From: a virus
Reading direction: 5' to 3' (one strand)
Length of the DNA stretch: 26,078 nucleotides
Virus record (IMG/VR): IMGVR_UViG_3300028025_001003
Location: 1-26,078 of that record
Positions 13,052 through 20,501 of this stretch are shown here, in pieces (the stretch's first letter is position 1; each line of letters opens with the position of its first letter). The notes under the pieces were generated by a model. It did no database searches, had not been told where the DNA came from, and saw nothing but the letters and a program-made list of their open reading frames with translations. The position numbers were made by a program, and so were the translations under genes.

Positions 13052-15544
13052 TCACGCAACCTTCAGTGGTAGTGCACCATTCCTGCGTTGATACCTAGTC
13101 AAAACATCTACGATCTCGTCACCTAGTTTTGCTGGATCTGTTCCCATGCCAGCATTAATCGTGACATTAACTGTCATGCCTGACTGCAACTTATCTAAAG
13201 GAATAATTGCCTCCGCACCTGATTCACCTGCGAGCAGTTGTGTTGGTTTCGTGACGATTCCACCCTGCGCCATCGCTAAACCTTTTGCCTTGTATTCGGA
13301 ATAAAGTTTTGGGAACTGCTTACGGGCATCAGTAACAGGCGTACTTGATTTCAACGCTTGAGAGTTTGGATGAAGTCCACGCACCGCCTCCATAAACGAA
13401 CCAAATGCACCACCCTGCACTGCTGGTGGTGGGGTCACACCGACCTTTGCTTCTGCTGCTGTAGCATCTCCAGCCTTTACACCAACTCGTGCCGCTTGTG
13501 CTTTTTCCTCTGCTTCACGCAAACGATCTGTTGCTTCTGTTTGTCGTTCAATCGCTTCCGTGACTGCATCAGTCGCATCTACCTGTGTTTTCTTGGCATC
13601 ATTCAACTTGTCTAAGGCTTCGGTGTATGCATCACTACCTTCCTTCGCACCATTAATAGCCTCATCCAATAGTGTCTCTGCTTCAGTAAGCGCATTAGTT
13701 GCCTCAACCTGTGACTCTGTTGCATCCTTTACACCCAGTTTTGCTTCAGCGAGAGAGATCTCTGCCTCACGAATTGCTTGTGCGGATGATTCAGGATCAG
13801 CACGAACTGCTGCCAAATCTTTTTCGGCTTGTGTTACAGCAAAAATTGATGTTTCAACATCATATCCAGCCCTCTCAACTGCGCCCTGTGCTTTACGCAA
13901 AGCGACCTGACGATCCTTAGCCTGCTTACTGTTCGCACCATATCCAGCAACTACCTGATTGAAATATGCCTGTGCATCAGTAAGTTTCGTTGTTGCTTCA
14001 GCAAGACTCGTGCGAGACTTCACCAACGACTTGTCAGCATCACGAGCAGACTTCTGTGCCGAACTCATACCCTTCAGCGCATCAATATATTTCTGTAGTT
14101 TTTCCTTAGCAGTCTCAACAGATTTCCCTGCGCCAGCACCACTATTGCTCACATTGTTCAAGGCTTTCACAACATTTTGGATTCCGCCCTCTTTTTCCCT
14201 CATAGCCCCAGCGACCTCTGCAACACCGCCAATCTTTTTCTTGGCAGTATCCGCAGCATTACCAATCACAGTGAACGCTTTATATCCCAACATTTCTATT
14301 TCAGTCAGACCTGCACCAAATAAGTTTGCTGCCTTGATTAGTAAGTTAATGCCTTGAGCGAAACCGTTATACAACATTGCAAAAGCGTTATATACCGCTT
14401 CAATAACATTCATGAAAGCGGTTTTTAATACCAGAGCAATAGTGTTAATGACTGTGCGAACGACCTCAAACTTCAAGTACAGAGCGACAAGAGCAACACC
14501 TAAAGCGATCACTGCTGCAACAACTATGCCAATCGGATTAGAAAATAGTGCGACATTGAAAAGAGTCATAGAAATTGTTGCAGCCATAGCGACTAAACGC
14601 AAAGCAACGAACGCTGCAGTAAGTCCAAGAATCACATTTCCGAATGTTCCCATGTTTGTTGTTGCTGTAAGCAAGTCACCTGCCAACAATTTGATGCCAG
14701 CCCCAACACCTTTCTCACCAATAACATCAGCGAGATTACTGAGATATGGAACTACTTTGTTGATCACATAGTTAGCGAACTTTTCTATATAAGGAATCAG
14801 GATTGCACCGAACTCCTCGGCAACATTTTCCATTGCAACTTTCATTCGGTCAAAACCTGTAGCGGTTGCTGCTGCAGTACCACCGACCTGCGATTCAACT
14901 TCAGCGAGAATCAACTTTTGTGCGCCTAGAACATCTCCAGATGCAACCAATGTTTTGATTTGTTCCTTCTGTTGTTCAGTGAAGTTAATACCTGCACGGC
15001 GCAATGCGGTGATTCCTTTTTCTGGGTCACTTAATGCTTTGCCAAGTTGCATTGCTGCAGCATCAGCCGAACCAAAAACATTGCCCAGATCTTGTGCGGC
15101 GATTACAGCACGATCAAAAATTTGGTTGTTCGCTCCAACTTGATTCTGTACCTGCTTAAAGGTGAGCAAAAGGTTGGCTGACTTTTGGATCAGTTCATCA
15201 TCTACACCGATCTGTGTAGAAAGTGTTTTTGTTAAACTGCTCACCTGTGTTGCTGTCACATTTGCAGCACCACCCGTAGCCTTAATGATCGCAGTGGTCT
15301 GCGCCATAACTTTCTGGGATTCATATGCAGCCGAGGCAAGTTTGTAACCAATAGCACCTGCAGCGACACCAACACCTGCAGCGAGTTTTCCGACAGTCTT
15401 AAGCGTATTGGTTACACCTTTATCAAAGGTTCGCAAACCGAAGGTGGCTTTATTTCCTGCGCCCTCAAGTTTTTGGAAATCCTTAATAGCCCTAGCGATT
15501 CCCTTACTGTCAAATGTACTGACTATATTTACGCCAACTGCCAT
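13052..15544 (-). CDS. Tape measure protein, 830 aa
   Basis: This is the longest gene. The N-terminal third is helical with the family pattern ALSDPEKGITALRRAGINFT (169-188), preceded by KSANLLLTFKQ. A hydrophobic, membrane-like stretch lies at about 302-357. A long alanine- and glutamate-rich coiled-coil region covers about 480-710. The C-terminus carries AQGGIVTKPTQLLAGESG followed by AEAIIPLD, a frequent tape measure end. It sets tail length and helps DNA entry. At roughly 0.15 nm per residue the tail would be near 125 nm. No lysozyme or peptidase domain is visible. Confidence 0.9.
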   Translation of the reverse strand: MAVGVNIVSTFDSKGIARAIKDFQKLEGAGNKATFGLRTFDKGVTNTLKTVGKLAAGVGVAAGAIGYKLASAAYESQKVMAQTTAIIKATGGAANVTATQVSSLTKTLSTQIGVDDELIQKSANLLLTFKQVQNQVGANNQIFDRAVIAAQDLGNVFGSADAAAMQLGKALSDPEKGITALRRAGINFTEQQKEQIKTLVASGDVLGAQKLILAEVESQVGGTAAATATGFDRMKVAMENVAEEFGAILIPYIEKFANYVINKVVPYLSNLADVIGEKGVGAGIKLLAGDLLTATTNMGTFGNVILGLTAAFVALRLVAMAATISMTLFNVALFSNPIGIVVAAVIALGVALVALYLKFEVVRTVINTIALVLKTAFMNVIEAVYNAFAMLYNGFAQGINLLIKAANLFGAGLTEIEMLGYKAFTVIGNAADTAKKKIGGVAEVAGAMREKEGGIQNVVKALNNVSNSGAGAGKSVETAKEKLQKYIDALKGMSSAQKSARDADKSLVKSRTSLAEATTKLTDAQAYFNQVVAGYGANSKQAKDRQVALRKAQGAVERAGYDVETSIFAVTQAEKDLAAVRADPESSAQAIREAEISLAEAKLGVKDATESQVEATNALTEAETLLDEAINGAKEGSDAYTEALDKLNDAKKTQVDATDAVTEAIERQTEATDRLREAEEKAQAARVGVKAGDATAAEAKVGVTPPPAVQGGAFGSFMEAVRGLHPNSQALKSSTPVTDARKQFPKLYSEYKAKGLAMAQGGIVTKPTQLLAGESGAEAIIPLDKLQSGMTVNVTINAGMGTDPAKLGDEIVDVLTRYQRRNGALPLKVA

Positions 15545-15548
15545 AGGG

Positions 15549-16103
15549 TTATCCGTTCAATCGCTTCTGTACTTCACCATCAATCTTACGAATTGAAATC
15601 TCAACTGCTTTCTCAATTAGTGGCAAATGTTTTTCGGTTGCAGGATACATTACACGGGAACGGTATTTGCCCTGTCGTGTTTTAACCCTTAGATGTTTGT
15701 CAAGATTCGCAACAAACTTTTGACCTGCAGTAGCACCTGCACCACGACCAGAACCGACAGCAGATCCTGCCGAGTCATAAACCTGACCACCTGCATCAGA
15801 CTGTTGCAAACGGATCAAACCATGTTGCCCTATGCCTGTTGGTTTCTTAGTAGAGACAGCGACACGAACTTTGTTCTTTGCTGAACTCCCGTTATATTCA
15901 GGGAGTCTTGCCTTACCTCTACGACCTCCAGATGTATGCCAATTCAATAGTGGTTCGTCAGGGAACTCACGACCTACCGCTTCGGCTGCAGGCTTTGCAG
16001 ATAACTTGAGATCCTTTTCAATAGTGTTATATGTTTCACGCTCATACTTGCGTAACTCTGCAAGAGTTTCACGAACTCCGTACACTTCCACATTGATGCC
16101 CAT
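15549..16103 (-). CDS. HK97-gp10-like/tail assembly protein, 184 aa (tentative)
   Basis: The protein starts MGINVEVYGVRETLAELRKY and has a helical N-terminus (TLAELRKYERETYNTIEKDL). A central glycine-rich, probably flexible stretch follows (AVGSGRGAGATAGQKF), then a basic C-terminus. The N-terminal plan resembles gp10-type neck/tail completion proteins, but the usual place for those is before the tail tube gene. Here it sits between the tail chaperones and the tape measure. The ribosome binding site is weak. Function is tentative. Confidence 0.5.
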   Translation of the reverse strand: MGINVEVYGVRETLAELRKYERETYNTIEKDLKLSAKPAAEAVGREFPDEPLLNWHTSGGRRGKARLPEYNGSSAKNKVRVAVSTKKPTGIGQHGLIRLQQSDAGGQVYDSAGSAVGSGRGAGATAGQKFVANLDKHLRVKTRQGKYRSRVMYPATEKHLPLIEKAVEISIRKIDGEVQKRLNG

Positions 16104-16118
16104 AGTACGCCGATACTA

Positions 16119-16534
16119 CTACCGTTTGCGATTAGCCCGTTCTGCTCTCTTGTTCAGATAATCCAACATTGATTGAATCATCACATCGCTTTCGGCTAAC
16201 AATGCTGAAGGTGCAATACCTGTTTCGCAGGCTAGGAAGGCAACGATCCAATGTGCGGAGTCGTCACCTAGTCGGCTTTTGGGGTTTCTACTTCCTCACG
16301 GATCTCAACCGTAGCGACAGTGTTAATCCAGTCTGGATCAAACTTCATACTTGTTTTGCGTGTGCGAGTCTCACTATGCCAAGCCAACCATGCGAGATCG
16401 GTCAAACGAATCTCTGTCTCAAAACGAGCAACACTTCGTTGCCATGTTCTCTCAAACGAAACAAAGTCAGCGAACACTGCATCCACTTCAGATTTCGTAC
16501 CGTCATTAAACTCAACTGTTAAAGCAATTTTCAT
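16119..16534 (-). CDS. Tail assembly chaperone, -1 frameshifted long form (G-T type), 138 aa
   Basis: The zero frame is read from ATG 16534 to the slippery site, then shifts by -1 and continues 52 codons to TAG at 16119. The added part starts SRLGDDSAHWIVAFLACETG, continues IAPSALLAESDVMIQSMLDY, and ends in a basic tail (LNKRAERANRKR). Without the shift, this 150-nt segment would have no gene. The order G, then G-T, then tape measure is the standard arrangement in siphoviruses, where both forms coat the tape measure protein during tail tube assembly. Confidence 0.82.
16268..16534 (-). CDS. Tail assembly chaperone, short form (G type), 88 aa
   Basis: ATG 16534 follows GGAGTGGCG. The product begins MKIALTVEFNDGTKSEVDAV and is followed by FADFVSFERTW and a LTDLAWLAWHSETRT helix, a pattern typical of the short tail chaperone. 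It ends at TAG 16268, 7 nt past the slippery heptamer, with PKAD. It sits between the major tail protein and the tape measure gene. It is probably made in excess over the frameshifted form. Confidence 0.85.
   Translation of the reverse strand: MKIALTVEFNDGTKSEVDAVFADFVSFERTWQRSVARFETEIRLTDLAWLAWHSETRTRKTSMKFDPDWINTVATVEIREEVETPKAD
16277..16283 (-). promoter_or_regulatory. -1 ribosomal frameshift site CCCAAAA
   Basis: On the minus strand the zero frame reads C CCA AAA GCC GAC TAG, a perfect X-XXY-YYZ slippery heptamer (X=C, Y=A). Tandem slippage moves to CCC AAA and opens the 52-codon extension. The stop codon lies 6 nt after the site. Confidence 0.82.
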
Positions 16535-16562
16535 CGCCACTCCTTCTAGTTGTTTTATTTAC

Positions 16563-16973
16563 TTATGCGACTGTCTTTACCAGCGTTCCACCTGTGAAGG
16601 TGAGTGAAGTCATACCGACTTCGCCAACACCACCCGAGATCGGTGTGTGACTCGCAAGATATGCACCCGTAATCGTGTAGGTAGGGTTCGTTGTTGAAGG
16701 TGCGCCAGCAGACTTGACAGGCTCAAAAGTCAAAGTGGTTTGTGTTCCTACCAACGGAAAGATAGTTGCCTCAACATTGGCTGCAGCGAAGTCCTGCATC
16801 AATTCAACTGTGCAAGTGTTGTTCTGCAATCCACCAACGAATGAACGGTTACCACCAAATGCGGTAACTTCCACTGATTCAATTTCGTAATTGACTTCTA
16901 CAGAGTTTGACCTGTCTGACAATTCGGTGCCATTGATAGTGATTCCAACATCTTTGAGAACGATCTGAGCCAT
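16563..16973 (-). CDS. Major tail (tube) protein, 136 aa
   Basis: The protein is almost wholly beta-strand-like and rich in threonine, glycine and valine: MAQIVLKDVGITINGTELSD, VEVTAFGGNRSFV, TCTVELMQDF, TYTITGAYLASHTPI, and MTSLTFTGGTLVKT. This matches the tail tube proteins of siphoviruses, which polymerise around the tape measure. Its place before the chaperone pair and after the tail terminator gene is the standard order. The size is at the short end for the family. Confidence 0.85.
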   Translation of the reverse strand: MAQIVLKDVGITINGTELSDRSNSVEVNYEIESVEVTAFGGNRSFVGGLQNNTCTVELMQDFAAANVEATIFPLVGTQTTLTFEPVKSAGAPSTTNPTYTITGAYLASHTPISGGVGEVGMTSLTFTGGTLVKTVA

Positions 16974-16975
16974 GA

Positions 16976-17143
16976 TTATTTATCCTGTTCGCTTGTTACT
17001 GACTTTGACTTTGCACTGACTTCAGCAAGGTGTCCTGCTTCAACCAACGCTGCAATGTTACACCCAGCAAGAGCATCACTGTCCACTGTCTTACCTATTT
17101 CTCCAAGAGCGAACCTGTCGCTTAATACTTTGTAAGTTGTCAT
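16976..17143 (-). CDS. Small hypothetical protein in the tail gene cluster, 55 aa
   Basis: ATG 17143 follows AGGAACATC. The product begins MTTYKVLSDRFALGEIGKTV and has a short helix LAGCNIAALVEAGHLAEV, ending in a lysine- and serine-rich tail. It sits between the tail terminator and tail tube genes. Short proteins of this plan are frequent at this location in environmental phages, without a proven role. A longer frame reaching 17227 overlaps the upstream gene and is not needed. Confidence 0.6.
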   Translation of the reverse strand: MTTYKVLSDRFALGEIGKTVDSDALAGCNIAALVEAGHLAEVSAKSKSVTSEQDK

Positions 17144-17150
17144 GATGTTC

Positions 17151-17558
17151 CTATCCGTGGACTTCCACTTGCATTTGTATAACGAGAAACTGTGCACCGC
17201 CAGAATCAAGGCTGGTGATGTCTGCACCTGATCGTACTATGAGCGTAGAGCATACGCCACCGAGAGTCGGATCAGCCTCAATCGCTGCACGAACACTCTT
17301 AGCACCTGAATACGATAGGTAATCATCCAGCGATGCGTGTGCTGTTCTGTCAAGGTAACGCCCCACGATCACATATATTGTCCAATCCATAACCACATCA
17401 CCACCTGAAAACGCACGGTGATAATCAATACGGTTGATCTCTGGGTATCCGAACGGAGGGTTCTCCTGTTCAGGCTGATATGAGAAAGTGCGTAGCCCAG
17501 AAATAGTTGCGAGGCGTGTTTTCAATCCTTCAGCAACTTGGGAAACGGTTGCTGGCAT
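17151..17558 (-). CDS. Tail terminator/tail completion protein, 135 aa
   Basis: The protein opens with a helix AEGLKTRLATISGLRTFSY, then strands: VVMDWTIYVIVGRYLD, a small loop with SGAKSVRAAIEADPTLGG, and a C-terminal LIVRSGADITS and FLVIQMQVEVHG. A short N-terminal helix followed by W-T-I-Y-V strands and an A-I-E-A-D-x-T-L-G-G segment is typical of tail terminators that cap the tail tube and meet the head. It overlaps the connector stop by 1 nt (TGATG). Confidence 0.78.
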   Translation of the reverse strand: MPATVSQVAEGLKTRLATISGLRTFSYQPEQENPPFGYPEINRIDYHRAFSGGDVVMDWTIYVIVGRYLDRTAHASLDDYLSYSGAKSVRAAIEADPTLGGVCSTLIVRSGADITSLDSGGAQFLVIQMQVEVHG

Positions 17559-18160
17559 CAGAGAACTCCGAACGCCACATACTGATTCAGTAGATCTCGT
17601 ACATCAGGATCAACGGCACGAACCTGTAATGCCATATCAGCGAAGCCGACAACACCTAGCGCAGCGTTAAGCCTTGCGAACTGTCTCATAGAAAGCAATA
17701 CGCAAGCCTGTGACACATCAGATGGAACAGCGTTCCAACCCCATTGTGCTGTGACCTGACAAGTAGGAAACGAAGGCGTTACATATAGAGGGAAGGTTGC
17801 ACCGCCAACCATACGGGCATGAACATATGGGTATCCACGAAGCGCAGCGTTAGTTGGTTCAAGGATGTAATCAACTCCCTGTGTGAGCGTGGTTGCATAA
17901 GTTCCATTTGCTGTCGTGTCAATCTTGATAGTGACAGTGCTAGTTGCCAAGTCCTCTGGCATCCTCAACAGATATTCGTTGATCGGATAGATATTAATTG
18001 CTGTAGATGCAGTCTTGTAAAAGAATCTACCGCAGTAACCATCAATGCGCCTAGACGCAGACTCAATCGCCTTCTCTAATAGTCCATCATCCGCATTGTC
18101 TGTTAGGCGAAGGGCTGATTTAACTTCAGCGAGGGTGCAGTAACCATTAACGATTGCCAT
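17558..18160 (-). CDS. Head-tail connector protein (gp6/adaptor-like), 200 aa
   Basis: The N-terminal helical start YCTLAEVKSALRLTDNADDG, followed by LLEKAIESASRRIDGYCGR, is the hallmark of HK97 gp6-type adaptor proteins that bind the portal ring from below. The middle is beta-rich (STVTIKIDTTANGTY), with a VTAQWGWNAVPSDVSQACVL segment also common to the family, and the C-terminus is helical. Order after the capsid gene and before the tail terminator agrees. Confidence 0.85.
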   Translation of the reverse strand: MAIVNGYCTLAEVKSALRLTDNADDGLLEKAIESASRRIDGYCGRFFYKTASTAINIYPINEYLLRMPEDLATSTVTIKIDTTANGTYATTLTQGVDYILEPTNAALRGYPYVHARMVGGATFPLYVTPSFPTCQVTAQWGWNAVPSDVSQACVLLSMRQFARLNAALGVVGFADMALQVRAVDPDVRDLLNQYVAFGVL

Positions 18161-18163
18161 TGA

Positions 18164-18367
18164 TTATGCCTTACGCTTTGATGCAGCCTTACGAACAGTG
18201 CGCTCTGTTGCTGGTTCAACGGATGCTGTTTCAGTTTCATCTGTCATATATTTATGATCAAATCCAAGTTCTCGTAACGCTGCATCTACAGCCTTAATGC
18301 GATCCTTCAATCCTCTGCGCTCGTAGCCTTGACGCTCAATGAGTAGTGCTTCTATTTGTTTATTCAT
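18164..18367 (-). CDS. Small head-region protein, 67 aa
   Basis: The protein starts MNKQIEALLIERQGYERRGL and continues KDRIKAVDAALRELGF: one amphipathic helix region with an E-R-x-G-Y-x-x-R-G-L-x-x-R motif found in many short proteins beside capsid genes of actinophages. The tail is lysine/arginine-rich (RTVRKAASKRKA). The function is unknown. The start lies only about 20 nt downstream of the terminator hairpin at 18396-18433 and has no clear ribosome binding site, which is unusual for this genome. Confidence 0.68.
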   Translation of the reverse strand: MNKQIEALLIERQGYERRGLKDRIKAVDAALRELGFDHKYMTDETETASVEPATERTVRKAASKRKA

Positions 18368-18387
18368 AGTTGTTGATCATACACGGT

Positions 18388-18433
18388 AGAAAAAGAAAGA
18401 CCGCCAACACCGTTCAAGATGCTGGCGGTCTTT
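18388..18433 (-). terminator. Rho-independent terminator-like hairpin after the capsid gene
   Basis: AAAGACCGCCA (18396-18406) and TGGCGGTCTTT (18423-18433) form a perfect 11-bp stem. Read on the minus strand it is followed by CTTTTTCT, a U-rich run, so it should act on transcripts leaving the capsid gene (stop at 18464). The next gene starts about 20 nt later, which leaves no space for a separate promoter. Confidence 0.85.
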
Positions 18434-18463
18434 CGGCTCTAATCCGAAATGTAGTTATCGGCT

Positions 18464-19783
18464 TTAGAAGGTTGGTGTTACCAATCCCGTGCCGCCAATC
18501 AATGCAAATGCATTTGGGTAACGGTTAGCAGTAAATGCACTGTAGCCGTACACAATCATCTGAACATCAAGTTCAGCACCCTTTGGTTGCTCAAAGCGCA
18601 ACATCATTGGTGAACCATCGCCCTGTTCCCAGAGGTGTGCCTCTTGGGTGTTACCGATGATGATTACATCCTCGTTTGCTCCAGCACCGTTGGTGGTGAT
18701 CACATTGGCGTCAGTAATTACTGGCAAGCCTGCAATCGTGTAGCCCGAGTTGCCATAGACAACTGAACCTTGTCCAACACCCACAGCATTGAACGCACCG
18801 TTTCCAACTGGTACTGCCAGTGGGCGGTTGGTGCTGTCAAGTGCTGCAAGGATGAAAGCCAAACGGCGAGGGTGCATCAGGATGAAGTTTGGTCCACCGA
18901 AGTAGTTGGTCTGAATACGCTGTACTGCATCCATCAATTTTGGATAGAGTTCCGCAACAGTTGGCGAAGCATCAGTGTAGGTGACAACCTGTGAGATTGT
19001 ATTCGTCAATGATGTTGCGCTGGTCGTTACGAACAACGAATCCAAGTTGGTGTTGTATGCAGAAACGAGATCTGCCATCACCAATGAATCAATTCCCGTG
19101 CCACGCTCAAGAGCCTGACGGGAAACATTCTGCTGACCAGCAACAGTGACAACGGAAACATCTAGTTTCGTGTCATCCATGTTGGTCTCCTGAACTGCTG
19201 CACCTTCAGTTTGTACTGCGGTTGCAGATCCAGTCGTGACCTTGCTGATGCTGATAGTCAAACCTGATGCTGGAAGTTCATGCTTGCGAGCAACATCCAA
19301 GAACGGGCGACCTGCACGAGCAAACGGTGCTGCCAAATCGGTAAGGAATTGTGGAACTACGAGACCAGCAAAGTTTGCACTGGTCACATCACGGCGTTCA
19401 ATTTTTTCCTCTTGCATGTGGCGTGCGAGACGCTCTTTTGCAGAGAAGTCATTGTTGAACTGTGCAGCGTAAGCATCAGCAACGAACGAAACTTCAGCCT
19501 GTGGGCTGTAGGTGCGTGCTTCTGACTTAACTACTGCTGGTGATGCAACTGCATCAAACTTCTTTTCTTTGCGAAGTTCTGCTGCTTCTGCTGAACGCTT
19601 TTCAAGTTCGCTATGGGTAGCGATTTGTGAATCAAGTGAGCGAACCTCATCCAATGCTGCAGCGATTTCTGCATCTTGTTCTGGGGTAAGTTCACGAGCC
19701 TCTGCTTGTGCTGCTTCAACGATTGACTCTGCCTTTACAAGTGCAGCGTCACGCTTTTCTGTAAGTGATTTACTGAATGACAT
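18464..19783 (-). CDS. Major capsid protein, HK97 fold, 439 aa
   Basis: The N-terminal about 100 residues are an alanine- and glutamate-rich helix (VEAAQAEARELTPEQDAEIA, then a long coiled region), the delta scaffold usually removed by the protease. The core includes RAGRPFLDVARKHELPASG, TEGAAVQETNMDDTKLDVSV, SRQALERGTGIDSLVMADL, and FILMHPRRLAFILAALDS, all typical of HK97-type capsid proteins. A strong ribosome binding site GGAGGTCAT precedes ATG 19783. The adjacent upstream protease gene and the following hairpin terminator mark it as the most highly expressed gene of the late region. Confidence 0.93.
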   Translation of the reverse strand: MSFSKSLTEKRDAALVKAESIVEAAQAEARELTPEQDAEIAAALDEVRSLDSQIATHSELEKRSAEAAELRKEKKFDAVASPAVVKSEARTYSPQAEVSFVADAYAAQFNNDFSAKERLARHMQEEKIERRDVTSANFAGLVVPQFLTDLAAPFARAGRPFLDVARKHELPASGLTISISKVTTGSATAVQTEGAAVQETNMDDTKLDVSVVTVAGQQNVSRQALERGTGIDSLVMADLVSAYNTNLDSLFVTTSATSLTNTISQVVTYTDASPTVAELYPKLMDAVQRIQTNYFGGPNFILMHPRRLAFILAALDSTNRPLAVPVGNGAFNAVGVGQGSVVYGNSGYTIAGLPVITDANVITTNGAGANEDVIIIGNTQEAHLWEQGDGSPMMLRFEQPKGAELDVQMIVYGYSAFTANRYPNAFALIGGTGLVTPTF

Positions 19784-19784
19784 A

Positions 19785-19841
19785 TGACCTCCAAGATCAT
19801 CTGATTATGTGTATGTATTTCCTTTCAGTGTTAGGAGGTCA
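19785..19841 (-). promoter_or_regulatory. Possible hairpin covering the capsid ribosome binding site
   Basis: TGACCTCC (19785-19792) and GGAGGTCA (19834-19841) are perfect 8-nt complements separated by 41 nt. On the minus strand the downstream arm, GGAGGTCA, is the ribosome binding site of the capsid gene, ending 1 nt before its ATG. Pairing would hide that site. The arms could also be coincidental remnants of two ribosome-binding-like sequences. Confidence 0.45.
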
Positions 19842-19862
19842 GTGACTAATTAAGTCGGCTGT

Positions 19863-20459
19863 CTAACGGCTGCGAAGTTTCTGCAATGCGACCTGATTTT
19901 TACGCAGGCTCAAAGTAGAAACTGGTGCAACGATAACAGGCTCATTTCGTTTGCGCAACTCGGCAACGGTCTGCTCATATGCAGGGAAGGTAACAACGCT
20001 GACATCAAATAGTTGAACCTCACGCAACTCACGAACCGAACGGTCATTGTTCCAGTTGTCCTTGACTGTTCTGAATGCAAAACTCATCTGCGAAAGATCG
20101 CCACGCTTCATAGCGGACATGATTCGTGCTGCATCAGGATTCATCGGATCTAGTTCAGCCTCAACACGCAAGCCTCGCTCATCCTCCTCAAGTGCAAGAG
20201 TGCCAGACTTAGAACGAGCCAACGGTACGCCCTCGTGATCAATTAGCAGGCGCACATCTGCACCATCATTCAATGTTTTACTGAACGCACCACGCTTAAC
20301 AAACTCGGTGAAACCCATGTACTCCGAAGGGGAATCCCAGACGGCTGCATAACCTACGAGTGTTTTGCCTTCATTCTCTGCACGAACCTCAAGATTAGAA
20401 TACGCAATGCTGCGCTTCTCATCCACTTCTGTTGCTATCCACTGCACGAGTTCGCTCAT
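19863..20459 (-). CDS. HK97-type prohead protease (S78 family), 198 aa
   Basis: Typical segments are LVGYAAVWDSPSEYMGFTEF, VKRGAFSKTLNDG, VRLLIDHEGVPLARSKSGTL, SAMKRGDLSQMSFAF and LFDVSVVTFPAYEQT. The likely catalytic histidine is H75 in LIDHEG and the serine is S126 in SQMSFAF. It cleaves the capsid protein's N-terminal scaffold domain during head maturation. It sits directly before the capsid gene. Length is normal for the family. Confidence 0.9.
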   Translation of the reverse strand: MSELVQWIATEVDEKRSIAYSNLEVRAENEGKTLVGYAAVWDSPSEYMGFTEFVKRGAFSKTLNDGADVRLLIDHEGVPLARSKSGTLALEEDERGLRVEAELDPMNPDAARIMSAMKRGDLSQMSFAFRTVKDNWNNDRSVRELREVQLFDVSVVTFPAYEQTVAELRKRNEPVIVAPVSTLSLRKNQVALQKLRSR

Positions 20460-20501
20460 AGTTCCACCTTACTTGTCTTATATAAATCTTGCCACAGAAT
20501 G

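Noticed and set aside
13358-15596. Many plus-strand frames of 60-130 codons opposite the tape measure gene
   Set aside because: They mirror the codon pattern of the tape measure protein, are low in complexity (Ala/Ser/Thr-rich) and lack start signals.
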